Below, piece by piece: positions 8,553 through 17,173 of a stretch of 64,000 nucleotides of DNA. The stretch comes from Janthinobacterium sp. FW305-129 (lineage in GTDB: Bacteria > Pseudomonadota > Gammaproteobacteria > Burkholderiales > Burkholderiaceae_D). Where the stretch lies: NCBI RefSeq assembly GCF_020858115.1, contig NZ_JACYMM010000001.1, forward strand, positions 744,001 through 808,000. The letters run 5' to 3'. Position 1 is the first letter of the stretch. Each line of letters starts with the position of its first letter. Position numbers and translations under genes: made by a program. Below the pieces are notes generated by a model. That model was not told the DNA's origin. It made no database searches and saw only the letters and a list, made by a program, of their open reading frames with translations.

Positions 8553-10753
8553 TATTTGCTCCCTGCCTTTTCTATATTGTGGGACAACATTTTTAATTGG
8601 ATTTCTGATGTGCTCAAGACCTTGATGATGCCGTCAACCTGTGCGACGGGCTGCCTGACCGCCGCCGCCAGTGCCTCCATCTTTTCTTCCAGCTGCGGCC
8701 AGGCCGGCTCCAGACTTTCCTCCAGCGCTTCACGCAGTTTGCGCACCACTTTCGACAAGTTTTCCGACACGGCCTTGCGCTGCTGCGCCATCTTGTAGTC
8801 CTTGCTGAAAAAGCCCATGACCGACTTCGCCACGCTCACCAGCGCGGTCACAGCGCCCACCGCGAGGATGGGCCAGGCGGCAGGATTCCAGAACATCAGC
8901 GCGGCTCCCACCACGGCGCCGATCAGGCCGGCCACCTTGATGCCATTGTCGATATCGATCTTCAGCTGGAAATGGCGGTCGACGCCCTTGATCTGCACAT
9001 TGCCATAGACCTCAAACAGTTCCTCGGCAAATTGGCGGAAGCGCTCGATGACTTCCCGGGTTTCTTCCTGGAAACGCGCCAGCTCATCTTGCATGAGGCT
9101 GGAAAACTGCTGCGTCAATCCCTCCTGTGCCCTTTTGATACTTCTCTCCAGCACCTCTCTGAACTCATCGTTGTCGATGCCTTCGCTGATTTTGCTGTCC
9201 GTCGAACGGCGCACTTCGTTAGCGAATTTGCTGATGACATCTTCGCAACGCGAATCGAGCTGGCTCTTCAAGCCACTGAACGCCAGCGCCAGTTGCTGCT
9301 CCGCTTTCTCGGCATCGTTGCTCAGCTTTGTGCGCAAGGGATGGAAAGAGTGCCGCAGCAACTCGCTCACCTTGGCACCGGCCGCCTTGACTGCCTGACT
9401 GGCCTTGTTAAAATTCGAGCGGATGATTTTCTGCCGGTAATCACGTACCAGTTCTCCCGTCAGCAGTTGCTGGAATGCGCCCACGCCCGACTTCTCCAAC
9501 AATTGCTCCTGGCTGTAACCAGCCAGGAACTTGGCCTGACTTTTGGCCGTCGACGAATCGGGTACCAGACAGCTGGCCACGGCCATGAATGCGGGCTGAG
9601 CGCTGAGCGTGAGCGTGCGCACGTAATGCGGCGCCAGATACTCATGCATCTTCTTGTCCAGGTCATCCAGGCTGACTTGTTCATCGTCGCTGATCAAGCT
9701 GGGTTTTGCCAGCGCGCCAGGACTGGCAAGACGCTTGTTAAACAGCGTCCAGACTTCCGTTTGCGCACCCAGGTGCTCCTGGATTTTTTCCAGCGTGCCC
9801 TTCTTGCCGCCCTCTCCCCGCTGTGGCGGCGCCGCCTTGCTCGTCACGTAAAAGACGGCATGTGCCGTTTTCACGGCAGACCCGATACTGTCCTTCACGG
9901 CACTTTCATCGCCTTCGATGCCGGGGACGTCAAGCAGGCAAAATTGCTGGTTGTTGGCCACAAAATCATAGCGCTGCGTGGCACGGGTGTAATCGGAGCG
10001 GCCATCGCCAATAATCGCCCCGTCGGCGGTGGCTGCCAGCTGGCCCAGCGCGTCCTGTGCACGCTGTTCCGCCTGCCGGGCATGCTCCTGTTCCCGCCCG
10101 GCGGCATCCACGCGCTGTTGCTGCTTCTCCAATACCTGCGCCTGTTCCATCTCATGGGAGGCGATGGCGCTGACCTGCCGCGCGTACTCTTTTTCCTCGG
10201 GCAGCTTGGCGAACAGATTGACGATCTTTTGCCACAGCGAGGCATTGCGCTTGAGCTCCGTGACGGCATGCGCCAGGCTATCGCGCCGCGTCAGCAATAT
10301 GTCATGCTTGCTGACGCCTTGCCGCTGCAGTACATCGTGTTCCTGCCGCAAATCCGTGACGAGGCGGTTGGCTTGCTCGACAGCGGCAGCCATCTGCGCC
10401 AGATCAGCCGCCGTGATGCCGAGCTTGACTTGCAGTTCCTTGAATGCCTGTTGCTGCTGCAACTTGCTTTGTTCGCCCAGCACGATCCTGAGCGTTTCGA
10501 TGATGGTCGATTTGCCCGCATTCGTTTCACCATACAGGGCAATCGTGAAAGTTTGCCATTCGGCATTACTTTCCAGTGCATCGAGATCCACCTGCAGCAG
10601 ATCGAGCAGGATGTTCAATTCGCCGGCCGCCGCCTGCCTGGCACTTTCCAGCTGTACGTCCTGCATCGGCTGGCGCAAGCTGCCTAACAGGACATTGACC
10701 TGCTTGCTCACGGCAGTAAAGATATCCTTCGGGGATAATAAATCCAGACTCAT
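8552..10753 (-). CDS. leoBC: LeoBC-like large dynamin-family GTPase (Eleos defence component)
   Basis: 733 residues. The P-loop GETNAGKST is at 75-83, G3 DVPGIEG at about 275-281, and a G4-like FNKRL follows near 340. Between G1 and G3 lies an unusual insert of roughly 150 residues rich in Gln, Glu and Ala (about 95-245) that reads as coiled coil. Near residues 605-650 is a strongly hydrophobic segment (GLIGAVVGAALMFWNPAAW and following), a candidate membrane paddle as in bacterial dynamin-like proteins. It is the first of two dynamin genes and follows a WYL regulator after 87 bases. Dynamin pairs of this kind are thought to act on the host membrane during phage attack. Base composition is more AT-rich than in flanking genes, consistent with acquisition by transfer. 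Confidence 0.8.
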   Translation of the reverse strand: MSLDLLSPKDIFTAVSKQVNVLLGSLRQPMQDVQLESARQAAAGELNILLDLLQVDLDALESNAEWQTFTIALYGETNAGKSTIIETLRIVLGEQSKLQQQQAFKELQVKLGITAADLAQMAAAVEQANRLVTDLRQEHDVLQRQGVSKHDILLTRRDSLAHAVTELKRNASLWQKIVNLFAKLPEEKEYARQVSAIASHEMEQAQVLEKQQQRVDAAGREQEHARQAEQRAQDALGQLAATADGAIIGDGRSDYTRATQRYDFVANNQQFCLLDVPGIEGDESAVKDSIGSAVKTAHAVFYVTSKAAPPQRGEGGKKGTLEKIQEHLGAQTEVWTLFNKRLASPGALAKPSLISDDEQVSLDDLDKKMHEYLAPHYVRTLTLSAQPAFMAVASCLVPDSSTAKSQAKFLAGYSQEQLLEKSGVGAFQQLLTGELVRDYRQKIIRSNFNKASQAVKAAGAKVSELLRHSFHPLRTKLSNDAEKAEQQLALAFSGLKSQLDSRCEDVISKFANEVRRSTDSKISEGIDNDEFREVLERSIKRAQEGLTQQFSSLMQDELARFQEETREVIERFRQFAEELFEVYGNVQIKGVDRHFQLKIDIDNGIKVAGLIGAVVGAALMFWNPAAWPILAVGAVTALVSVAKSVMGFFSKDYKMAQQRKAVSENLSKVVRKLREALEESLEPAWPQLEEKMEALAAAVRQPVAQVDGIIKVLSTSEIQLKMLSHNIEKAGSK

Positions 10754-10840
10754 CTTCTTGTCTTTCTAAATAAACATGCCACATCATCGGGCCAGTAGCG
10801 ACGAAAGCCGTCGCAGCAAACGATCAGTTTGGGGAGGTAT

Positions 10841-11848
10841 CTAGGCGTAGGACGCGGCCATCTGCTGCGCGATGGCGGCCATTTCTCCGCGCAGCGCCGC
10901 CGGCTCCAGCACACTGACGCCCGCACCAAAGCCCAGCAGCCACCAGCGCAGCGCCTGCGTATTGGGTACGGTGGCGCACAAGGTCAGCGAACCGTCGGCC
11001 GCCCGCTCCAACGTTTGTTCGGCGTGCAGCCGCGTTTCGTAGAGGTGGGCGCCTGCCGCGCTGGAAAACGTGGCGCGCAGCGCCAGGGGCGCGCCGTTGA
11101 CAATGCCGAGATGGCCGGCTGCGATGTAGGCATCGAGATTGAAGTCCAGACATTTGCGCGCCGGCTCATAGCGCCGCTGCGCGTGTTCGATGCGGTGCAG
11201 CGCCAGCATGCGGATGTCGGTATAGTCAGCAAACATGCAGATCAAATAGACCACGCCGGCACGCTGGGCGATGGCCAGCGGATGTACAACGGGGTAGTCT
11301 GTGGCCGCCGCCGCATCGCGCCGGCGGTAACTCAGCTCGAGCTGGCAATCCTGCATCAGGGCTTCATACACGCTGTTGCGCACCGCCTCGTCCTGCACGG
11401 GAGGCAACAGCGGCAGCATCGAAGGAATATGGCGTATCTTGTCCAGCCACGCATTCGAAGGCTCCGTGCTATCCAGCGTCGCCAGCGTGCGCTCCGCCGC
11501 TGCGAAATGGGGGCGCAAGGCCTGTGCCGTATGCGGAGGCAGCTGGTGATGCAGATGCTGCTCCACCAGTTTGAGCGTCAATGCTTCGGGAATGGTCACA
11601 CCAGGAATACTGAAAGGCGGCGCATCACGGCGCCAGCTCCAGCCAAATGGTTTTTCCCGCGCGTCCACTTCTAGCGCAAACACTTCACGCAAGGCCTGCA
11701 AGTCTCGCTGGACCGTGCGCGCCGTCACCAGATAGCCGAGTGCCTTCAAGCGCACACAAATGTCCTCTACCGAAACCTTGCTCGGAGCACGCGGGATGTC
11801 CTGCAGCATGTGCCACTGGCGCAGTAGAGACTGCTGATTCGTTGCCAC
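10841..11848 (-). CDS. WYL-domain transcriptional regulator of the leo operon
   Basis: 335 residues. The N-terminal winged helix-turn-helix (about residues 8-70) contains the DeoR-like recognition segment VTARTVQRDLQALREVF. A central WYL domain (about 150-230) has the typical PLAIAQRAGVVYLICMF core, and a C-terminal WCX-like extension follows. The start is a GTG behind AAGGAT; the nearby ATGs are out of frame. It is the first gene of the leftward cluster with the two dynamin GTPases, 87 bases upstream of leoBC. WYL proteins of the BrxR/CapW type repress defence operons and release on damage or nucleic-acid signals. That role is inferred here from position and domain plan. Confidence 0.85.
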   Translation of the reverse strand: MATNQQSLLRQWHMLQDIPRAPSKVSVEDICVRLKALGYLVTARTVQRDLQALREVFALEVDAREKPFGWSWRRDAPPFSIPGVTIPEALTLKLVEQHLHHQLPPHTAQALRPHFAAAERTLATLDSTEPSNAWLDKIRHIPSMLPLLPPVQDEAVRNSVYEALMQDCQLELSYRRRDAAAATDYPVVHPLAIAQRAGVVYLICMFADYTDIRMLALHRIEHAQRRYEPARKCLDFNLDAYIAAGHLGIVNGAPLALRATFSSAAGAHLYETRLHAEQTLERAADGSLTLCATVPNTQALRWWLLGFGAGVSVLEPAALRGEMAAIAQQMAASYA

Positions 11849-11916
11849 GACATTATCCTTTGCATTTTAACTAACGCAGCATTTTATTTCCTATGAGAAT
11901 TTTTAGAAAGAGTAAA

Positions 11917-11965
11917 GCAACATTTATTTATTTCAAACCATTATTGGCAACATTTCTTGCAATAA
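11917..11965. promoter_or_regulatory. AT-rich control region with direct and inverted repeats upstream of WYL gene
   Basis: The 146-base gap between corA and the WYL gene is strikingly AT-rich. GCAACATTT occurs twice, at 11917-11925 and 11947-11955, exactly 30 bases apart. The second copy lies inside an inverted repeat with arms TTATTGGCAA (11941-11950) and TTGCAATAA (11957-11965), differing by one extra G. No T-run follows the inverted repeat in either direction, which argues against a terminator. These are good candidates for operator sites of the WYL regulator. Confidence 0.45.
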
Positions 11966-11994
11966 ATATACTTTCCTTACCCGTGCTTTGAACG

Positions 11995-12981
11995 CTACAG
12001 CCAGCCTTCGCGCTTCAAACGCCGGTGCAGCCAGTAGCAGCCGGCGATGATGACGACGATCACGGCCGGATAGCTGCCGCGCCACTTCAGTTCCGGCATG
12101 AATTCGAAGTTCATACCGTACAGGCTGAAGACCATGGTGGGCACGGCCAGGATGGCGGCCCAGGCGGCCAGGCGCTTGACCACTTCGTTCTGGCGGATCG
12201 AAATCTGCCCCAGCGCCACCTGCATGGCCGAATTGACCAGTTCGCGCATCTGCCCCGCCGTGTGCGTGACGCGTTTGACGTGGTCGAGGATGTCGCGGTA
12301 ATAGATGCGGTTTTCCTTGGGCACGATATCGCCATGGAAACGGATCAGCTGGGTGCAAATGTCGTGCAGCGGGTTGACGGCGGCATCGAGCTTGAGCAGC
12401 TCCGTCTTGAGCTGGTAGAAATCCTGCAGCTTGTCCTCGCTCAGACTGGGCTTGAACAGCTGCAGTTCATAGTGCTGAAACTTCGCCTGCAAATGGTCGA
12501 TGCAGGGCTGGTACTGGTCGACGATGAAGTCGATGATGGAATACAGCACGTAACCGGGGCCGCTGGCCAGTTTCTCGGGCACGCTTTCCTTGCGTTCGCG
12601 CAACTTCGCATAGCCGGCCGAGGCGCCGTGGCGCACCGTGATGATGAAGCGGGGGCCGAGAAAGACGTGGGTTTCGCCGTAGACGATGGCATCGCCGTCC
12701 AGGGTGGCCGTGTGCATCACCATGAACAGCGTGTCGCCGTATTCTTCCAGCTTGGGCCGCTCGTGCGCGCCCTGCGCATCCTCGACGGCCAGTTCGTGCA
12801 GGCCGAAGGCCGCTTGCAGCGCGTGCATGGCCGTGACGTCGGGGCTGGCCAGGCCGATCCAGACGAAACAATCGGGGTCGCCGAGGAAATCGCCCACCTT
12901 GTCGATGTCGAAATGGGCGATCTTCCTGCCGTCGCGATATGCTTCGCAATTGACGACGGCGGCGTGGGTACTCAGGTCCAT
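11995..12981 (-). CDS. corA: CorA-family magnesium/divalent-cation transporter
   Basis: 328 residues. A long cytosolic alpha/beta and helical domain is followed by two C-terminal membrane segments (AAILAVPTMVFSLYG and YPAVIVVIIAGCYWL). The family signature YGMNFE lies between them, in the pore-entrance loop, and a basic C-terminal tail (RRLKREGWL) follows. CorA forms a pentameric channel for Mg2+ (also Co2+ and Ni2+) in the inner membrane. The gene is transcribed leftward and is separated from the leo cluster by the AT-rich control region, so it is probably not part of that unit. It is divergent from the first fecI-like gene. Confidence 0.9.
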   Translation of the reverse strand: MDLSTHAAVVNCEAYRDGRKIAHFDIDKVGDFLGDPDCFVWIGLASPDVTAMHALQAAFGLHELAVEDAQGAHERPKLEEYGDTLFMVMHTATLDGDAIVYGETHVFLGPRFIITVRHGASAGYAKLRERKESVPEKLASGPGYVLYSIIDFIVDQYQPCIDHLQAKFQHYELQLFKPSLSEDKLQDFYQLKTELLKLDAAVNPLHDICTQLIRFHGDIVPKENRIYYRDILDHVKRVTHTAGQMRELVNSAMQVALGQISIRQNEVVKRLAAWAAILAVPTMVFSLYGMNFEFMPELKWRGSYPAVIVVIIAGCYWLHRRLKREGWL

Positions 12982-13064
12982 GGTGATTTTCGGCGAATGG
13001 CGGCAATATTGGGGGGCCAGTATAGCGGAAATGCCATGCTGGCCATGTCAATGGCGCTGCCGCA

Positions 13065-13108
13065 TTGACTTTCAGGCACGTCAATGTAAAATGAGAACCA
13101 TTCGCATT
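13065..13108 (+). promoter_or_regulatory. Sigma-70 promoter overlapped by Fur box (first ECF sigma unit)
   Basis: TTGACT (13065-13070), a 16-base spacer and TAAAAT (13087-13092) form a strong promoter. The sequence AATGAGAACCATTCGCATT (13090-13108) overlaps the -10 and predicted start, and resembles the Fur box AATGAGAATCATTCTCATT with two differences. This implies repression by Fur with iron. Confidence 0.8.
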
Positions 13109-13165
13109 TAAGAAGGGCCTGCATGCGCCAGCGGCACGGGACTTCCGCGCCAACTGGAGTGTGCC

Positions 13166-13693
13166 GTGACGTATGCCGTATCCCCTGCCGCCGATCCTCA
13201 AGGCCCGTCTTCATTGAGCCAGCTGTACGGCGAGCACCATCCCTGGCTGCTGCGCTGGCTGCGCGGCAAATTGTCCTGCACCGATCACGCGGCCGACCTT
13301 GCGCAGGATACCTTCGTCAAGCTTCTGGCCACGCCATCGGAGCGCGCCGTCACCCTGCGCGAGCCGCGCGCCTACCTGACCACCGTGGCGCGCCGCCTGC
13401 TGATCGACCATTACCGCCGCCAGTCGCTGGAGCAAGCCTGGCTGGCCACCCTGGCGCAGCTGCCCGCGCCCGCCGCGCCATCGGCCGAAGAGCGTTTGCT
13501 GATCCTGGAAACCCTGCACCAGATCGACGCCATGCTCGACGGCCTGGGCGCGAAGGTGCGCACGGCCTTTTTGCTGTCGCAGCTGGAAGGCCTGGCGTAT
13601 GCGGACATCGCCGCGCGCCTGAACATCAGCGAGCGCACCGTCAAGCGCTACATGGTGCAGGCGTTCGAACAGTGCATCCTGCTGCTGGCATGA
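13166..13693 (+). CDS. FecI-like ECF sigma factor (iron-starvation type)
   Basis: 175 residues with region 2 (LYGEHHPWLLRWLRGKL, DLAQDTFVKLLA) and region 4 (AFLLSQLEGLAYADIAARLNISERTVKRYM). It directs RNA polymerase to the cognate receptor operon once its FecR partner relays the ligand signal. The start is a GTG placed after the Fur-controlled promoter. Its stop overlaps the start of the downstream fecR as ATGA, indicating translational coupling. Together with FecR and the STN-bearing receptor it forms a complete cell-surface-signalling unit. The siderophore recognised cannot be told from sequence. Confidence 0.92.
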   Translation: MTYAVSPAADPQGPSSLSQLYGEHHPWLLRWLRGKLSCTDHAADLAQDTFVKLLATPSERAVTLREPRAYLTTVARRLLIDHYRRQSLEQAWLATLAQLPAPAAPSAEERLLILETLHQIDAMLDGLGAKVRTAFLLSQLEGLAYADIAARLNISERTVKRYMVQAFEQCILLLA

Positions 13694-14646
13694 GCACGGC
13701 CATCGATGCGCGCGCCGCGCGCGAAGCGGCGCACTGGATGATGCGCCTGCAGGGCGGCGAACTGGACGCCGCCGCGCAGCAGGCCCTGGCCCGCTGGCGC
13801 GCCGCCCACCCCGACCATGAAACGGCCTGGCGGCGCGCCGAGCAGGTCTGCCGCACCTTCGGCATGCTGCCCCCGCCGCTGGCCATGCCAGTGCTCGACC
13901 GCCCGGCCGGTGCGCCGCGCCGTGCCGCCCTGAAAACCCTGGCCCTGCTGATCGCCGCCGGGCCAGGCGGCTGGGCCATGCTGAAGCTGGCGCCATGGCA
14001 GGCGTGGACGGCCGAACTGCGCACGGCGACGGGCGAAATCCGCCATGTGCCCCTGGCCGACGGCAGCGCCCTGAGCCTGAACACGGCCAGTGCCGCCGAC
14101 ATCGCCTTCAGCGCATCCCTGCGCCTGGTGCACTTGCGCGCCGGAGAGATTCACGTGGCAACCAGCCCCGATGCGCTCGGGCGGCCGTTCGTCGTACGCA
14201 CCAGCAACGGCAGCATCCGCGCCCTCGGCACGCGCTTCACGGTACGCCAGGAAGACAGCCTGCTCGGTGCGCGCACCCACGTGGCCGTCTCGCAGGGCGC
14301 CGTCGAAGTGCGGCCCGCCGAGGGCCAGGCCCGCATCGTGCGGGCGGGCGTGCAAGCCAGTTTCGACGCGGACGCCGCCAGCGCGCCGCGGCCGCTGGCG
14401 CCACATGCGTCCGAGTGGACCAAGGGATTGCTGTACGCGGACGACACGCCGCTGGCCGACGTGCTGGCGCAGCTGAGCCGCTACCGCCACGGCGTGGTGC
14501 GCTGCGACCCTGCCGTGGCGCGGCTGCGCGTGTCGGGCGTGTACCAATTGCATGATACGGATCAACTATTATCACTATTGCAAGCATCGCTGCCCATCCG
14601 CGTGCAGCGCCACAGCCGCTGGTGGATTTCCGTCGGCCCCGCATAA
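13690..14646 (+). CDS. FecR-like anti-sigma factor/sigma regulator
   Basis: 318 residues. The N-terminal anti-sigma domain (DUF4880-like, REAAHWMMRLQGGELDAAAQQALARWRAAHPDHETAW is its typical opening, given here in outline) is followed by a single membrane segment near residues 78-95 (LKTLALLIAAGPGGWAML). The periplasmic FecR domain comprises GEIRHVPLADGSALSLNTAS to about residue 215, and a C-terminal STN-interacting part ends the protein. It sits in the inner membrane and links the receptor's periplasmic signalling domain to the sigma factor. The start codon overlaps the sigma stop; the frame is open upstream but that part is antisense-like and not homologous. Confidence 0.9.
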   Translation: MSTAIDARAAREAAHWMMRLQGGELDAAAQQALARWRAAHPDHETAWRRAEQVCRTFGMLPPPLAMPVLDRPAGAPRRAALKTLALLIAAGPGGWAMLKLAPWQAWTAELRTATGEIRHVPLADGSALSLNTASAADIAFSASLRLVHLRAGEIHVATSPDALGRPFVVRTSNGSIRALGTRFTVRQEDSLLGARTHVAVSQGAVEVRPAEGQARIVRAGVQASFDADAASAPRPLAPHASEWTKGLLYADDTPLADVLAQLSRYRHGVVRCDPAVARLRVSGVYQLHDTDQLLSLLQASLPIRVQRHSRWWISVGPA

Positions 14647-14707
14647 ATATTCTTGAAAAAATGTCCCTTTCGCGCATGTGCCCCGTCAATCCACACAGGA
14701 CCAACAC

Positions 14708-17122
14708 ATGAACGAAGGGAAACAAGCAATGAAGCACTATCGCAACACCAGCATCACTCTCGCCCTGCTGGGCAGCCTGGCCCTGGCGCCGCTCGCGCAG
14801 GCGCAGCGGCAAGATGCGCCTGCGCGCCACTACCAGGTGGCAGCCGGCCCGCTGGGCACGGCCCTGTCCGCGTTTGCGGCCGAGGCGGGCGTCAGCATTT
14901 CCGGCGCCGCCAGCCTGTACGCGGGCTTGCACAGCCGGGGCTTGAGCGGCAATTACCAGGTGGCCGACGGCTTTGCCCGCCTGCTCGATGGCAGTGGCCT
15001 GATTGCCGTCGACCAGGGCGGCGGCCACTACGCCGTGCGCAGGCTGCCGTCCGCCGCCGAGGCAACCACCCTGCCCGGCATCGCCGTGCGCGCCACGGCC
15101 GAGCGCAGCACCAGCACGGAAGGGACGAATTCGTACACGACGCCAGCCACGGCCAGCGCCACCGGACTGGTGCTGTCCCTGCGCGAGACGCCGCAATCGG
15201 TCAGCGTCATCACGCGCCAGCGCATGGATGACCAGGACTTGCTGACGGTGCGCGACGTGCTGCGCAATACGCCCGGCATCGCCGTCAACCAGTTCGACAC
15301 GGAGCGCAGCACCTTTTCCGCGCGCGGCTTCGACGTCGACAATTTCCAGTACGACGGCGTGCCCACCACGTATAAAGTGCAGTATTCGGGCGGCGAATCG
15401 GAAATGGATTCGCTGATCTACGACCGCGTGGAAGTGACGCGGGGCGCCACGGGCTTGCTGACGGGCGCCGGCTACCCGTCCGCCTCGATCAACCTGGTGC
15501 GCAAGCGGGCCAGCGCCAGGCAATTCGAAGGGCAATGGTCGCTGGCGGCCGGTTCCTGGAGCGACTACCGTGGCACCGTCGACCTGGCTGCGCCGCTGAA
15601 CGCGGACGGCTCCGTGCGCGGCAGGATCGCCGGCGCCTGGCAGGACCGCAAGTCGTTTACCAATGGCTATTCGAACCAGCGCCAGCTCGTCTACGCCACC
15701 GCCGAGGCGGACCTGGCGCCCGGCAGCGTCGTCATGGTGGGCGCCAGCTACCAGAAGAACGACCCGAAAGGCAGCAACTGGGGCGGCTTCCCCCTGTGGT
15801 ACAGCGACGGTTCGCGCACCGATTTCGACCGTTCCGTCACCACGGCGCCCCGCTGGGCCGCCTGGGCCACCGAGCAGACCAACGTGCACGCCACCTTGGA
15901 ACACGCGCTGGGCCAGGGCTGGAAGGCGCAGGCACAAGCCATGTACAGCAAGCACACGGAAGACACGCCGCTGCTGTTCCTGGCCGAGCGGCCCGACCGC
16001 GTCACGGGCCTGGGCATGCTGGGCTACCCGAACCGCTACATCGGCTCGCGCGACCAGAGCAGCGCCGACGTGAAACTGTCGGGGCCATTTACCCTGGGCG
16101 GACGCGAACATGAAGTCATCGTGGGCGCCAATTACACGGTGCAGCACGCGCAATTCAGCGTCAAGGAAGCGCTCGATCCCGAACCGATCGGCAATTTCCT
16201 CGCCTGGGACGGCAGCTACCCGCAGCCGGCCTGGGGCGAGCCCGTGCTGTCGGAAAAATACACGACCAGGCAATATGGTGCCTACGGCGCGGCGCGCCTG
16301 AACCTGGCAGAGAACACCAAACTGATCGTCGGCGGACGCCTGAGCCGCTGGGACAAGGACCGCATCGGCTTTGACGGCAGCGCCCGCTTTGCCTTCGCCA
16401 AGAGCAAGTTCGTGCCGTATGCGGGCCTGGTGGTGGACCTGAACGACACGTATTCCGCGTATGCCAGCTACACGGACATCTTCCGCCCGCAGGAAAACCA
16501 GGACCGCGCGGGCGCCTGGCTGGACCCGCTGACGGGACAAAGCATGGAAATGGGCATGAAGGGAGAATGGGCCGGCGGCCAGGCCAACGGCTCCATCGGC
16601 CTCTTCGAGATCAAGCAGGACAAGCTGGCCCAGCCGGACGGCGCGCACCGGGTCCCCGGCACCACCACGCAGGCGTATTACGCGGCGCGCGGCGCCACCA
16701 GCCGCGGCATCGAGGGGGAATTGTCGGGCCGCCTGGCGCCGGGCTGGAACGTGACGGCCAGCGCCAGCCACTTCCGCGCCAAGGACCGCGAGCAGCAGGA
16801 CATCAACACCCTGTCGCCCCGCTCGACGGCGCGATTGTTCACCACATGGAAGGTACGACCCGACCTCACCGTGGGCGGCGGCGTCAACTGGCAAAGCAAG
16901 TTCTACTTCGACGACACGGGCCCGAACGGCAAGGAAAGAGTGACGCAAGAAGCCTACAGCACGGTCAGCCTGATGGCCACGTACCAGCTGTCGCGCCAGC
17001 TGACGGCTCAATTAAACGTGGAAAACCTGCTCGACAAGAAGTACATCAACATCAACACCTATGCGCAAGGCACGTATGGCGCGCCGCGCAGCGTGCGAGG
17101 GACGTTGACGTACCGTTTTTAG
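14708..17122 (+). CDS. TonB-dependent siderophore receptor with STN signalling domain
   Basis: About 804 residues from this start. A signal peptide ends near ALAPLAQAQ. An STN domain follows (YQVAAGPLGTALSAFAAEAG onward), then the plug (TPQSVSVITRQRMDDQDLLTVRDVL) and a 22-strand barrel ending in aromatic Phe (LTYRF), the outer-membrane insertion signal. It imports a ferric siderophore with energy from TonB and reports occupancy to FecR. Two ATGs are plausible, 14708 (after ACAGGA) and 14729 (after GAAGGGA); the latter gives the tidiest signal peptide. It is the third gene of the unit, 61 bases after fecR. Confidence 0.9.
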   Translation: MNEGKQAMKHYRNTSITLALLGSLALAPLAQAQRQDAPARHYQVAAGPLGTALSAFAAEAGVSISGAASLYAGLHSRGLSGNYQVADGFARLLDGSGLIAVDQGGGHYAVRRLPSAAEATTLPGIAVRATAERSTSTEGTNSYTTPATASATGLVLSLRETPQSVSVITRQRMDDQDLLTVRDVLRNTPGIAVNQFDTERSTFSARGFDVDNFQYDGVPTTYKVQYSGGESEMDSLIYDRVEVTRGATGLLTGAGYPSASINLVRKRASARQFEGQWSLAAGSWSDYRGTVDLAAPLNADGSVRGRIAGAWQDRKSFTNGYSNQRQLVYATAEADLAPGSVVMVGASYQKNDPKGSNWGGFPLWYSDGSRTDFDRSVTTAPRWAAWATEQTNVHATLEHALGQGWKAQAQAMYSKHTEDTPLLFLAERPDRVTGLGMLGYPNRYIGSRDQSSADVKLSGPFTLGGREHEVIVGANYTVQHAQFSVKEALDPEPIGNFLAWDGSYPQPAWGEPVLSEKYTTRQYGAYGAARLNLAENTKLIVGGRLSRWDKDRIGFDGSARFAFAKSKFVPYAGLVVDLNDTYSAYASYTDIFRPQENQDRAGAWLDPLTGQSMEMGMKGEWAGGQANGSIGLFEIKQDKLAQPDGAHRVPGTTTQAYYAARGATSRGIEGELSGRLAPGWNVTASASHFRAKDREQQDINTLSPRSTARLFTTWKVRPDLTVGGGVNWQSKFYFDDTGPNGKERVTQEAYSTVSLMATYQLSRQLTAQLNVENLLDKKYININTYAQGTYGAPRSVRGTLTYRF

Positions 17123-17130
17123 TACACGCA

Positions 17131-17157
17131 CAAGCCGGGCGGCAAGCGCCCGGCTTG
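17131..17157. terminator. Hairpin between convergent receptor genes
   Basis: A perfect 11-base stem, CAAGCCGGGCG (17131-17141) with CGCCCGGCTTG (17147-17157), and a five-base loop. It lies between two convergent TonB-receptor genes and could stop transcription from both sides, although no clear T-run follows on either strand. Confidence 0.5.
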
Positions 17158-17173
17158 CTCTACATCAATCATG

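Noticed and set aside
11941..11965. Inverted repeat after corA as a rho-independent terminator
   Set aside because: The stem is AT-rich with a mismatch and no U-run follows it on either strand; an operator is more plausible.
14237..17011. A 924-residue minus-strand frame opposite the first TonB receptor
   Set aside because: Antisense to a clear receptor gene and without any domain; composition is typical of a shadow frame.
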